Positions 47,948-56,699 of a stretch of DNA of 64,000 nucleotides are shown here, one piece after another. The stretch comes from Planctomycetota bacterium. GTDB lineage: Bacteria; Planctomycetota; UBA1135; GCA-002686595. The stretch spans positions 496,001-560,000 of the forward strand of contig JADJNY010000001.1 in the NCBI GenBank assembly GCA_016714045.1, written 5' to 3'. The translations under genes were made by a program, and so were the position numbers. The first letter of the stretch is position 1; each line of letters starts with the position of its first letter. The notes beneath the pieces are model-generated. The model was not told the origin of the DNA. It made no database searches and worked only from the letters and a program-made list of their open reading frames with translations.

Positions 47948-49171
47948 CTACTCGTCGAGGTCGACGGCCGAGGGCGCCGGGACCGCCGGGGCCGACTTCG
48001 GCTCGCGCTCGGCGCGCGCGGGTCGCGGGCGCCAGAGCTCGACGAGCATGTCCTCGCGGTCGACCGCCGCCGGATCGAAGTCGAGCCGCGTGCGACCGTC
48101 GGGGAGCGGCGTGACGCCGACGGCCGCAGTGCACGCGCTCGGGCTCCACCCGGCGGGGAGGACGAGGCTCGCGAGCGGCGCTGGCGCGAGCGCGAGGCGC
48201 AGCGTCGAACGCGTCGCGGCACCGGGCACGCGCGCGGCGGCCTCGAGCCGCACGCGCTTCGCTCCCGCGTCGAGGAAGAGGTCCTCGCCGGCACGCTCGG
48301 GCGCGAGCTTCGCACCCGAGTCGCGCGCGAACACGGCGAGGTCGCCCTCCGCCGCGTCGAGCTCGACCTTCGGGAGCGCGGCGAGCGGCGGCTCCGCGGC
48401 GAGATCGAGCTGCCACGCGAGCGCGCCGGTCGCTGCGTCGACGAGCTCGAGCCGCGCGCGCCGTTCGAGCCCCGCGCGCGCCTCGCACCGGAAGGGCGCG
48501 CGCGCCGGCTCGCCCGCGTCGCCCGCGTCCGGCGGAGCGTCCGCGGCGCGGCGCGCAACGACGCGCAGCGGGAGCGGGACGCGTCCGTGCTTCGCGTACG
48601 AAAGTTCGATGCGCCCGTCGTCCGTGCGCGCGATCCGCGCCGGCACGTTGCACTCGACGAGCGCGTGCTGCGGCGGGAGCGTCACGCGCACCTCCGGCGC
48701 GGCGAGCAGGCGCGAGAACACGAGGTCGTCACCATGGAACTGGTAGCTGTCTCGGTCCTCGTACTTCGTGCGCACGACGAGCCGGCGCTCGCCGTGCTCG
48801 GGCACCGCGGCGTCGAGCGCGATCGCGAAGTACTTGCCGCTCGGGTCCGCGCCGGGGTGGCCCGCCTTGCGCGCCGCGGCGCCGTCGACGAGCCCGACGT
48901 CGAGTCGTGCGCCGGAGTCGAGGTTCTCCGCGTGGACCTCGCTGACGAACGTGTCGCCGCGCACGGGCGTGAAGTACGCCTTCGCGCCGGGCGTCGTCGC
49001 GGAGAGCGCGTACGTGATGCGGAACTCGTGGTCGTGCGGTTCGAGGAGCTCGTAGAGGAGGCGCTCGTCGCGCTCCGTCTGGTAGGGGCCCGTCGGCGGC
49101 GCATCGTCGGTCGAGCGGCACGCGGCGAGGGCGAGGAGGAGCGCGAACGGAGCGAGGGGGTGCGGGCGCAT
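47948..49171 (-). CDS. Lipoprotein of unknown function
   Basis: A 407-aa protein with a lipoprotein signal (LAPFALLLALAAC, Cys about 18). It has a beta-rich body: HEFRITYALSATTPGAKAYFTPVRGDTFVSEV near the N-terminus, FAIALDAAVPEHGERRLVVRTKYEDRDSYQFHG in the middle, then long strands rich in Ala/Leu/Arg. No family recognised. It is likely attached to a membrane and faces the periplasm. It is transcribed away from the divergent fucosidase gene, with 138 bp between the starts. Confidence 0.75.
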   Translation of the reverse strand: MRPHPLAPFALLLALAACRSTDDAPPTGPYQTERDERLLYELLEPHDHEFRITYALSATTPGAKAYFTPVRGDTFVSEVHAENLDSGARLDVGLVDGAAARKAGHPGADPSGKYFAIALDAAVPEHGERRLVVRTKYEDRDSYQFHGDDLVFSRLLAAPEVRVTLPPQHALVECNVPARIARTDDGRIELSYAKHGRVPLPLRVVARRAADAPPDAGDAGEPARAPFRCEARAGLERRARLELVDAATGALAWQLDLAAEPPLAALPKVELDAAEGDLAVFARDSGAKLAPERAGEDLFLDAGAKRVRLEAAARVPGAATRSTLRLALAPAPLASLVLPAGWSPSACTAAVGVTPLPDGRTRLDFDPAAVDREDMLVELWRPRPARAEREPKSAPAVPAPSAVDLDE

Positions 49172-49309
49172 CGGCGCAGGTTGTAGCGTCGGAGCGCGGG
49201 CGGCACCACGTGCGCGGCTTCGACGCGCGCGCTCGCACTCCGGCGGCTGCTATCTTCCAGCGACTCTCGATCCTCCCCGTCGGCCCACCTCCGAGTCAGG
49301 AACCTCGCC

Positions 49310-51170
49310 ATGCCCGCCCTCTGCGCGCTCGCGCTCGCCCTCGTCGCACCGCTCGTCGCGCAGGACCCGTCCGACGCCGAGCTCGCGCGCTGGACCGCGA
49401 CGCGCGACGAGCGCATGGCGTGGTGGCGCGACGCGCGCTTTGGGATGTTCGTGCACTGGGGGCTCTACTCCGGCGCCGGTGGCACGTGGGACGGCCGCGT
49501 CTACCCGCAGCACTACGCGGAGTGGATCCAGCACTGGGCCGCCGTGCCGAGCGCGGCCTACGCGCGCGCGATGAAGCCCGTGTTCCGGCCCGCGCCGAAG
49601 TTCGCCGAGGCGTGGGCCGAGCTCGCGCACGACGCGGGCATGCGCTACGCGGTGCTGACGTCGAAGCACCACGACGGGTTCACGCTGTTCCGCTCCGCAC
49701 AGGCGTACTCGGTCGACAACCGGGTCACCGGCGGGACGAACCTCTCGCCGGAGGGCCGCGACCTCGCGCGCGAGTTCGCCGACGCGATGCGCGCGCGCGG
49801 CCTGCGTCCGGGCTTCTACTACTCGCTGCTCGACTGGCAGCACCCCGACGCGTACCCGATGGCGCTGCCCGTTCCGGCGGAGGAGCGCGCTCGGGAGCAC
49901 GCGAACTACGTCGCCTACGTCCGCGCGCACGTGCGCGAGCTCGCGACGAACTACGGCGAGCTCGCGACGCTCTGGTTCGACTACTCCGACGCGGAGCGCC
50001 AGGGCGAAGCGTGGGGGGCGAGCGCGTTGCTCGCGGACCTGCGCACGCTGCAGCCGCGCATCGTCGTCAACAACCGCCTGTTCCTCGGGCTCGAGAACCC
50101 GCGCGGCGACTACGGCACGCCCGAGAAGTACGTGCCGCCGACGGGGCTCCCCGGGATGGACTGGGAGGTCAACCACACGCTGAACGAGTCGTACGGGTTC
50201 AGCGCGCACGATGCGAACTGGAAGGACACGACGAGCGTCGTCCGCCTGCTCTGCGACGTCGTCTCGAAGGGCGGGAACCTCCTCTTGAACATCGGCCCCG
50301 ACGCGACGGGCGCCGTGCCCGAGCCGGCGCAGCGCGCGCTGCGCGGCGTCGGCGCGTGGATGCGCGTGAACGGCGCGGCGATCCACGGCACGACCGCGAG
50401 CCCGTTCGCGCGCCTTCCGTGGGGCCGCGCGACGCAGAGGCCCGGGCTCCTGTACCTTCACGTGTTCGACTGGCCGAAGGACGGGAAGCTCCGCGTGCCG
50501 ATGCGCGGGCGCGCGCGCGCGGCGCGGATGCTCGGGAGCGACGCGAAGCTCGAGCCCACGCGCGATCCGGCGCGGCAGGGCGAGCTCGTCGTCCGCGTTC
50601 CGATGGAACCGCTCGACCGCGCGTGCACGGTGGTCGAGCTCGCGCTCGACGGCGGCGTCGAGCCCACGCCGTTCGCCGTGCGCGCGGACGAGTCGGGCGC
50701 GCTCGCGCTCCTGCCGCACGACGCGCTGCTCGCGGGGCCGTCCTTGCGCGTCGAGCAGGTCGGGGCGGTCGAGGACGTGCACTACAACCTCGGGTACTGG
50801 CTCGACGCGAGCGCCACCGCGAGCTGGCCGATCGAGCTCGAGCGCGCGGGCGAACACACGGTCGCGATCGAACTCGCGTGCGCCGACGCCTCCGCGGGCG
50901 CCGAGGTGGAGCTCGCGCTCGGGGGGAAGGCGCTCGCGTTCACCGTTCCGGCGACGGGCGGCTGGCAGAGCTATCGCACGCTCGAACTCGGACGGGCCGA
51001 GCTCGCGAAGGGCCCCGCGACGGTCGTGCTGCGCGCGCGCACGAAGCCGGGCGAGGCCGTGGTGAACGTGCGCGCGATCCGCATCGTGCCGCGCGGACGG
51101 GGAGCGCGCGGGGACGGGCCGGGTTCTCCTCGCGTCAGCGCGCCGCGTTCACCGCGCGTCAGCGCGCTGA
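49310..51170 (+). CDS. Secreted alpha-L-fucosidase, GH29, frameshift near the 3' end
   Basis: Exported glycosidase that removes alpha-linked fucose, of interest because planctomycetes feed on fucose-rich algal glycans. Signal peptide MPALCALALALVAPLVAQ; the GH29 core starts ARFGMFVHWGLYSGAGG, then AVLTSKHHDGFTLF, GFYYSLLDWQHPDAY, and LATLWFDYSD with the nucleophile Asp (about 225). GGNLLLNIGPDATG follows, then a C-terminal beta-sandwich from about residue 400. The literal frame runs on to 52171 over the opposite-strand WYL gene, and that tail looks non-coding. Removing one G from the run at 51099-51102 (or 51110-51113) gives a TGA at 51168-51170 and a 619-aa protein, which I adopt. Confidence 0.85.
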
Positions 51171-51314
51171 CGTCTCCGCGCTTCAGCGCGCCGCGGGCCC
51201 GCGCGGCTTCCGTCCACGAGCGCCGGGCTTCGCGCGAGCGCCTTTCGTCCGCGCGACCGCCGAGCCTCGCTGCGCGGCGGGCCGCGCGGAGGCGGGCTCA
51301 CCGCGCAGGGGCGT

Positions 51315-52478
51315 CTAGTGCCACCATTCGCGCAGCTTCGGCGCGAGCCCGGGCTCCTCCGCCTGCGCGATCGCGCAGCGGAAGACGTCCTCGACGCACG
51401 GGTCGTGCTTCGTGCGCGTGCGGCGCTCGAGCTCGCGGTAGAGCGCGACCGGATCGCGGCCCGCGAGGTCCTCGACGCGCGCGAGGCCGAGCACGACGAA
51501 GTCGCGCGCGGTCTCGAGGCCGACGGACCCGAGGCGCTGGAACGCGGCGAGCGCCGCGAGCTCGACGCAGCGCGCACGGGGGAGCGCGCCGCCGACGCGC
51601 CGCGCGATCTCGGCGCCGCCGAGGTCCGCGAGCTCGCTCGTCGCGACGCCGGCGGCGCGCAGCGCGGCCCGCTCGTCCGCGTCGAGGTCGAGCTTGGGCG
51701 GCTTCGTCCGCGCGGCACGCGGCGTCGCACCGGAGGCCGCGCGCGGAGTCCCGCCGGCCGCGCGCGTATCCGCCGCGCGCGCTCTCTCGCCGGCCGCGCA
51801 CTCCTCGCGCGCGACGAGCGCCAGGTAGTCCTCGAGCGTGCGCCCCGGCTCCGACGGGAAGCGCTCGTCCGTCGCGCGCGCCTCGCGCATGCGGTCGACG
51901 CGGAACGTGCGGAAGTCGCGCCGCGTCTCGCACCACGCGGCGAGCGTCCACACCTTGCCCCAGAAGAAGAGTCCGAGCGGCCGCGCGCGGCGCTCGCTCG
52001 CGCGGCCCTGCTCGTCCGTGTAGTCGAAGCGGAGCACGCGCTCCTCCTCGAGCGCCGCGCGGACGGCGGGCAGCGCCGCGTGGTCGCCCGCGCGCGCGAA
52101 CTCGGGCGCGAAGAGGCGCGTGCGCCCGAGCTTCGCCTTCAGGCGGTCGGGGAGCACGTGCTCGACCTTGACGAGCGCGCTCTTCGCCGCGCGCGCGAGC
52201 TCCGAGTCCGTCCACGTCGTGACGAGGCGCGCGCCGACGACGAGCGCTTCGATCTCCTGCGGGTCGAAGAGGAGCGGCGGCAGGTCGAACGACGCGGGCA
52301 GCACGTAGCCGACGCCCGCTTCGCCCTCGACGGGGACGCCGTTCGCGACGAGGTCGGCGACGTCGCGGTAGACGGTGCGTTCGCTGACCTCCATCTCGTC
52401 GGCGATCCGCGCCGCGGTCGTGACGCGGCCGCGGCGCAGGAGCTGGACGAGCTGGAACAGGCGATCGGCGCGGCGCAT
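51315..52478 (-). CDS. HTH-WYL transcriptional regulator fused to a Cdd1-type HhH domain
   Basis: A 387-aa regulator. The DeoR/HTH_11 winged helix RADRLFQLVQLLRRGRVTTAARIADEMEVSERTVYRDVADL is at about 3-43. The WYL region about 125-215 has RFDYTDEQG and FFWGKVWTLAAWCETRRDFRTFRVDRM. After an Ala/Thr-rich linker (about 235-275) comes a C-terminal part, about 290-387, that reads like the Cdd1/pathogenicity-locus HhH family (PF11731): FQRLGSVGLETARDFVVLGLARVEDLAGRDPVALYRELERRT...DPCVEDVFRCAIAQAEEP, ending LREWWH. WYL domains sense nucleic acids or ligands. The fusion is uncommon in my knowledge. The VOC gene lies 6 bp upstream on the same strand. Confidence 0.88.
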   Translation of the reverse strand: MRRADRLFQLVQLLRRGRVTTAARIADEMEVSERTVYRDVADLVANGVPVEGEAGVGYVLPASFDLPPLLFDPQEIEALVVGARLVTTWTDSELARAAKSALVKVEHVLPDRLKAKLGRTRLFAPEFARAGDHAALPAVRAALEEERVLRFDYTDEQGRASERRARPLGLFFWGKVWTLAAWCETRRDFRTFRVDRMREARATDERFPSEPGRTLEDYLALVAREECAAGERARAADTRAAGGTPRAASGATPRAARTKPPKLDLDADERAALRAAGVATSELADLGGAEIARRVGGALPRARCVELAALAAFQRLGSVGLETARDFVVLGLARVEDLAGRDPVALYRELERRTRTKHDPCVEDVFRCAIAQAEEPGLAPKLREWWH

Positions 52479-52484
52479 GGCGCG

Positions 52485-52883
52485 TCAGCGTACCGAGGCG
52501 GCGAGCTCGGGCGCGATCGGGATCGGGTGCGAGACGAAGAGCGTCACGCCCGCCGGGTCGCGCGTGATCAACATGCGCGCGCCCCACGGCTGGTCCGTCG
52601 GCGGCTGGAGGATCGGCGCCCCCGAGCGCTTCAACGCCGCGTGCGCGAGGTCGACGTCGGGCACGCGGAACGCGAAGCACGCGCCGCGGCCGTCGAACGC
52701 GTCGGGCGCCATGTCGTCGGGCAGCATGAAGCCGAGCTCGGGCGCGCCGCTCGGTCCCGCGCGCAGGCCGACGTAGTGCGGGTGGTCGAAGCTGAGCTCG
52801 AAGCCGAAGTGCGCGACGTAGAAGTCGCGCACGGCGGGGAGGTCGCGGGTGGTGACGATGGGGGTGATGCTCTGGATCTGCAT
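52485..52883 (-). CDS. VOC family protein
   Basis: A 132-aa vicinal-oxygen-chelate protein starting MQIQSITPIVTTRDLPAVRDFYVAHFGFEL. The middle motif is ACFAFRVPDVDLAHAALKRSGAPI and the end is MLITRDPAGVTLFVSHP. Longer in-frame starts up to 52982 would add a Ser/Arg-rich stretch without structure, so ATG 52883 is chosen. It lies 6 bp before the WYL-Cdd1 regulator and is probably cotranscribed with it. Substrate unknown; antibiotic-binding or dioxygenase-like roles are both possible. Confidence 0.85.
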   Translation of the reverse strand: MQIQSITPIVTTRDLPAVRDFYVAHFGFELSFDHPHYVGLRAGPSGAPELGFMLPDDMAPDAFDGRGACFAFRVPDVDLAHAALKRSGAPILQPPTDQPWGARMLITRDPAGVTLFVSHPIPIAPELAASVR

Positions 52884-53068
52884 GACGTGGCTCCGCGAGC
52901 TCGTCGGCGACTCCGTGCGCGTCGCGTGGTCGTCACGCGACGTCGCGCGGATCGTCCGCGGCTCGTGCGAGTCACTCTGCACGGGGGCTCCTGACAGCGT
53001 GGTGGCAGGAGTCGCGCGGAAGCTCGCCTCGACGTCCTACCTCGACGGCGCAGCGTCGAGGTGCGTGA

Positions 53069-53689
53069 TCAGAAGCGCCAGTCGGCGAGGTGCCACGGGC
53101 CGATCAGGTGTCGTGTCCCGTCCTGGCGTTCGGAGAACTCTGGACCCGGGGCGTGGAGGAGGACGTAGGCGTCCATGATCCGGTGGGTTCCGAGGAAGAT
53201 CGTCACGGTGCCGTCTTCGCGCTTCACGGCTTCGAAGCCGCCGTCATGGACGCCCGGAGCGTCGACCACGGCCGTGAGCGCTTTGTGGTGGAGGAGCAGA
53301 TACCCGAGGCCGGGCAGGCACACCGCCTGCGACGCGCACCAAGCTCCCCACGGCGCGGCGGCGAGGGCGAGGCAGACGAGCACGCGTCGGGGCGGCGAAA
53401 CGGACGTGGAGGGAGCTCGGCTGGCTTCCGGATGTCCGCCGGTCCAGGCGTAGAGTGCGCGGTTCACGCCGGCGAGTGCGACGGCTCCATGGGCGAGGAG
53501 CACGAGCAAGCCGACCAAGAGCACCAGCCCGAAGAGCAGGAACCCGCCGTGCAATTCGAGCTCGAGTTCGAACGCCTGCTCGACGAGCACGAGACCGCAG
53601 AGCGCGATCGTCCATGCGCGGTAGCGCCGACCGAGGGCCAGGCTGGGCCTCGGCGTCGAGTCGGATTCGCTGTCTCCCGCGATGTCCAC
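53069..53689 (-). CDS. Membrane protein, paralogue of the gene at 56700-57314
   Basis: A 206-aa protein starting at GTG 53689, with three hydrophobic segments (about 24-40, 46-70 and 99-122, for example GGFLLFGLVLLVGLLVLLAHG). The motif LPGLGYLLLHHKALTAVV and a soluble C-terminal beta domain follow, ending GTRHLIGPWHLADWRF. The other paralogue has LAELGYLARHQAEMETAI and ends with ...RHVDGPWYTTGESW. Family not recognised. The two paralogues bracket the repeat arrays and transposase. A longer open frame upstream runs into the repeat array and is not credible. Confidence 0.7.
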   Translation of the reverse strand: MDIAGDSESDSTPRPSLALGRRYRAWTIALCGLVLVEQAFELELELHGGFLLFGLVLLVGLLVLLAHGAVALAGVNRALYAWTGGHPEASRAPSTSVSPPRRVLVCLALAAAPWGAWCASQAVCLPGLGYLLLHHKALTAVVDAPGVHDGGFEAVKREDGTVTIFLGTHRIMDAYVLLHAPGPEFSERQDGTRHLIGPWHLADWRF

Positions 53690-53751
53690 GCTCCGCGAGT
53701 CTAGCTCGACCTCGCCCGGACCGCCGGTCGGCCCCGCGGTGCAGCGAGGGG

Positions 53752-54440
53752 CGATGTGCGCCCTATCGAGATCGGGACGCGCTCGACGAGAGGTGTTGTT
53801 GGCCTGCAGGATCGGTCCAGTACGCCCCGACGGTTCGTGCACCCGTCGCGGATCGCGCCCCGTTCGCGCGGTCCTGCCGCCTCCTTCTCGACGACCGCGC
53901 GGCGCGCGAGGCTCGATGTGCGCCCTATCGAGATCGGGACGCGCTCGACGAGAGGTGTTGCTGGCCTGCCGGATCGGTCCAGCACGCCTCGACGGTTCTC
54001 GTATCCGTCGCGGACTGGGCCCCGTTCGCGCGGTGTTGCCGCCTCCTTCTCGACGGCCGCGCGGTGCGCGACGCTCGATGTGCGCCCTATCAAAATCGAG
54101 ATGCGCTCGACGAGAGGTGTTGCTGGCCTGCCGGATCGGTCCAGCACGCCTCGACGGTTCTCGTACCCGTCGCGGACTGGGCCCCGTTCGCGCGGTGTTG
54201 CCGCCTCCTTCTCGACGGCCGCGCGGTGCGCGACGCTCGATGTGCGCCCTATCGAAAGCGAGATGCGCTCGACGAGCGGCGGCGCTGGCCTGCCGGATCG
54301 GTCCAGCACCCCTCGACGGTTCTCGTACCCGTCGCGGACTGGGCCCCGTTCGCGCGGTCCTGCCGCCTCCTTCTCGACGGCCACGCGGTGCGCGACGCTC
54401 GATGTGCGCCCTATCGAGATCGGGACGCGCTCGACGAGCG
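53752..54440 (+). repeat. Tandem array 1, four full units of about 162 bp plus a partial fifth
   Basis: Units start at 53752, 53915, 54077, 54239 and 54401 with the core GATGTGCGCCCTATCGA; spacings are 163, 162, 162 and 162 bp. Each unit ends CTCGACG(G/A)CC..GCG(C/A)GGTGCGCGACGCTC or close to it. Units differ at scattered sites. Because 162 is a multiple of three, every frame stays open across units, but no frame looks like a real protein. The core also occurs in array 2 on the other strand. Confidence 0.9.
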
Positions 54441-54713
54441 GTCGTGCGGGTCGGGCGGGCGCGCCGCGCGGGGCACTACGCGAGTCGCGGATCGTGTTCA
54501 CTTCGTTCGCTTCGGCTGCGCTCCCGCTCCACGGCGGAGTGATCTGACGTCCGCTGAGGTGCATCAAAGACACCCCGAAGGGGGAGCCTCCTCGCTGGAG
54601 TGCTCGCGGCACCACTCCTCATCGAGCCCTGCAAGACCGCGACCTTCGTCGTCGCCCTCGAGCGTCGTGCCGACCGCGACACACGCGTCGGACGCGACGG
54701 ACAGGCTTCGTTC

Positions 54714-55661
54714 TCAGCGCGTGAGCTCGAGCGGTCCGTGCCTCCGCCACCCCGTGCGCAGCAGCCAGGTTCGCGGGCGCGCGAGCCCCGTCTCCAGCGT
54801 CGCGTCGGCCGCGACGAACGCCGCGGCGGAGGAGCACGGATCGAGCTCGCCCGGGCGCACGAGCCCGTGGTGGTGCGCGTTCGCGAGCACGTAGCGCAGC
54901 GCGTGGTGCACCTCGCGCGGCGTGCACAGCTCGCGCGCGTGGAATCGGCCGGCGAAGAGCCGCCCGCGCCGTCTCCAATGCGCGTTCAGTCGTCGCGCCA
55001 AACACACGGCGAGGCCCTTCACGCTCCGCGCGAGCGCGTCCGCGCTCGATGCCTCGCAGACGAGGTGCACGTGGTCCGCGAGCGCGGCGTAGTGCACGAT
55101 GCGGAAACCAGGTCGCACGGCGCTCGCGGCGATCGCCGAGCGGACGATCACGTGGACGTCGTGCGTGCGCAACGTCGGACAACCGTGCCGCAGGCGCAGC
55201 GTGACGTGGAGCGGAGCCCGCCCGGAGATCGCCGCGCGCGGCTGGTGTCGGACCAGCGGCAAGGTCGTCTTGCGCTTGCGCCCCGCTCCGGGGCGTCGAC
55301 CGCCGTGACGGACGAAGACGAGCTCCGACGGGCGCTTCGGCCTCCGCGCTCGCGCGGTCGCGCCCGGCTCGTGCGGCCGTGCGCGTGCGGTCGTCGCGCG
55401 ATCGAGCGGCTCGGTCGCGGCCTCGTTCGCGCGAGGGGCTCTCGCGTGCGGCTCATCGGCGGTCGACGAAGGCCACGGAGAGCCGCGGTGGCGGCGCGAA
55501 CGGTGGAGCCAGGGGAGACGCGCGGGGACGACGCCTGCGGCGCCGGAACCGGATCGAAGAGGCCGCGCCCGGTCCGGGTCCCTTCCTGGTGGCGGGCGCT
55601 CTGGCGGCGACGTGTCGTGACCATGACGTCGTGCACGACGTCGCTCCGCGCGACCGGGCAT
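54714..55661 (-). CDS. Y1/HUH-type REP-associated tyrosine transposase (RAYT-like)
   Basis: Transposase-like nuclease of the Y1_Tnp family. The conserved part spans 54714 to about 55310 (199 residues). It begins GGRRPGAGRKRK, then PLHVTLRLRHGCPTLR, FRIVHYAALADHVHLVCEA with the HxH metal motif, and CLARRLNAHWRRRGRLFAGRFHARELC. The putative catalytic Tyr lies in VHHALRYVLANAHHHG. The end is RTWLLRTGWRRHGPLEL. Such enzymes cut single-stranded hairpins at a specific site. The start is uncertain: ATG 55661 is the nearest plausible Met, but residues before the GGRRPGAGR block are Arg/Ser-rich and may be untranslated. The gene is close to both arrays and shares no sequence with them. Confidence 0.82.
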   Translation of the reverse strand: MPGRAERRRARRHGHDTSPPERPPPGRDPDRARPLRSGSGAAGVVPARLPWLHRSRRHRGSPWPSSTADEPHARAPRANEAATEPLDRATTARARPHEPGATARARRPKRPSELVFVRHGGRRPGAGRKRKTTLPLVRHQPRAAISGRAPLHVTLRLRHGCPTLRTHDVHVIVRSAIAASAVRPGFRIVHYAALADHVHLVCEASSADALARSVKGLAVCLARRLNAHWRRRGRLFAGRFHARELCTPREVHHALRYVLANAHHHGLVRPGELDPCSSAAAFVAADATLETGLARPRTWLLRTGWRRHGPLELTR

Positions 55662-55890
55662 CGAGGAACTCACGGAAACAGGTCGCGGGCTCCTGCCGCC
55701 GGTCGCCGGGATGGGGAAATCGCTGCGTCGTGCTGCGCGGTGCGGGGGCTCGAGCTCCTTCGGACCGCACGACGCAGGCGCGCTTGCGAACGAGCTCCAA
55801 GAGGGGGCCTCGACGAACGATCCGGTACCCCTGGAACGACGATGGGTGTGCCTTCGCCGGACGAGGGGGGGAGCGCAGGTTTCGCGTGCC

Positions 55891-56532
55891 GTGCTGACGG
55901 TGCTCGTCACGCCCTCACCGGCGGGACGAGGTCCGTTCCGTGCCAGGGAGCACGGTGCCCGCGCACCAACCTCGCGAGCACGACGACGCAGGTCCCATTC
56001 TCGATAGGGCGTACATGGCGTCGACGTGTCCGCACGGCGAGCGTCCCAGCTCCTGCGTCCCGTGCTGACGAGGCTCGTCACGCCCTCGCAGGCAGGACGA
56101 GGTCCGTTCCGTGCCTCAGGAGCACGGTGCCCGCGCACGAACCTCGCGAGCACGACGACGCGCGTCCCATTCTCGATAGGGCGTACATGGCGTCGACGTG
56201 TCCGCACGGCGAGCGTCCCAGCTCCTGCGTCCCGTGCTGACGAGGCTCGTCACGCCCTCGCAGGCAGGACGAGGTCCGTTCCGTGCCTCAGGAGCACGGT
56301 GCCCGCGCACGAACCTCGCGAGCACGACGACGCGCGTCCCATTCTCGATAGGGCGCACATGGCGTCGGCGCGTCCGCACGGCGTGCGTCCCAGCTCTTGT
56401 GTGCCGTGCTGACGAGGCTCGTCACGCCCTCGCAGGCAGGACGAGGTCCGTTCCGTGCCTCAGGAGCACGGTGCCCGCGCACGAACCTCGCGAGCACGAC
56501 GACGCGCGTCCCATTCTCGATAGGGCGCACAT
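55891..56532 (-). repeat. Tandem array 2, three full units of 172 bp plus a partial fourth
   Basis: The core CCCATTCTCGATAGGGCG starts at 55994, 56166, 56338 and 56510 (period exactly 172). Another marker, GTGCTGACG, is at 55891, 56062, 56234 and 56406. The first unit is the most diverged. Unit length 172 is not a multiple of three, so long frames through the array must shift, which argues against coding. The reverse complement of the core matches the core of array 1; the rest of the unit differs. Confidence 0.9.
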
Positions 56533-56699
56533 CGCCTCCTCGACCCCGAGTGTCGTTGACAGCGCGCAATCTTGTGCGTGTCGAGGAGAAGCGTCGGGCC
56601 GCGACGCGCACGCGCGGCTCCAAGGTTGGCGCGAGCGAGGGGGCCAGGGCGGCGCCTCCGTTCAACCCTGCGGATCACTGCCGCGCGTCGAGCGCAGGT

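Larger units (their letters stand above)
53752..56532. mobile_element. RAYT-like transposase island between two inverted repeat arrays
   Basis: A HUH/Y1 transposase gene (54714-55661, minus) lies between array 1 (53752-54440) and array 2 (55891-56532). The shared core, ATGT(G/A)CGCCCTATCGAGA followed by GGGACGCG, reads rightward in array 1 and leftward in array 2, so both face the transposase. This fits the arrangement of REP elements with their RAYT transposase, though the units are longer than typical REPs. Two paralogous membrane-protein genes bound the island. That it is mobile is inference. Confidence 0.65.

Noticed and set aside
43807..48558. An open frame of 1583 codons on the minus strand
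   Set aside because: Antisense to the M36 protease; Arg/Val/His/Asp-rich with no motif.
53701..54615. A repetitive protein of about 300 residues encoded by array 1
   Set aside because: The frames stay open only because the unit is 162 bp. None shows a start with a ribosome site, a known fold or codon-position constraint by eye. It starts and ends inside the repeats.
55891..56532. A CRISPR array
   Set aside because: The units are 172 bp and identical over almost their full length; there are no short repeats with unique spacers and no cas genes.
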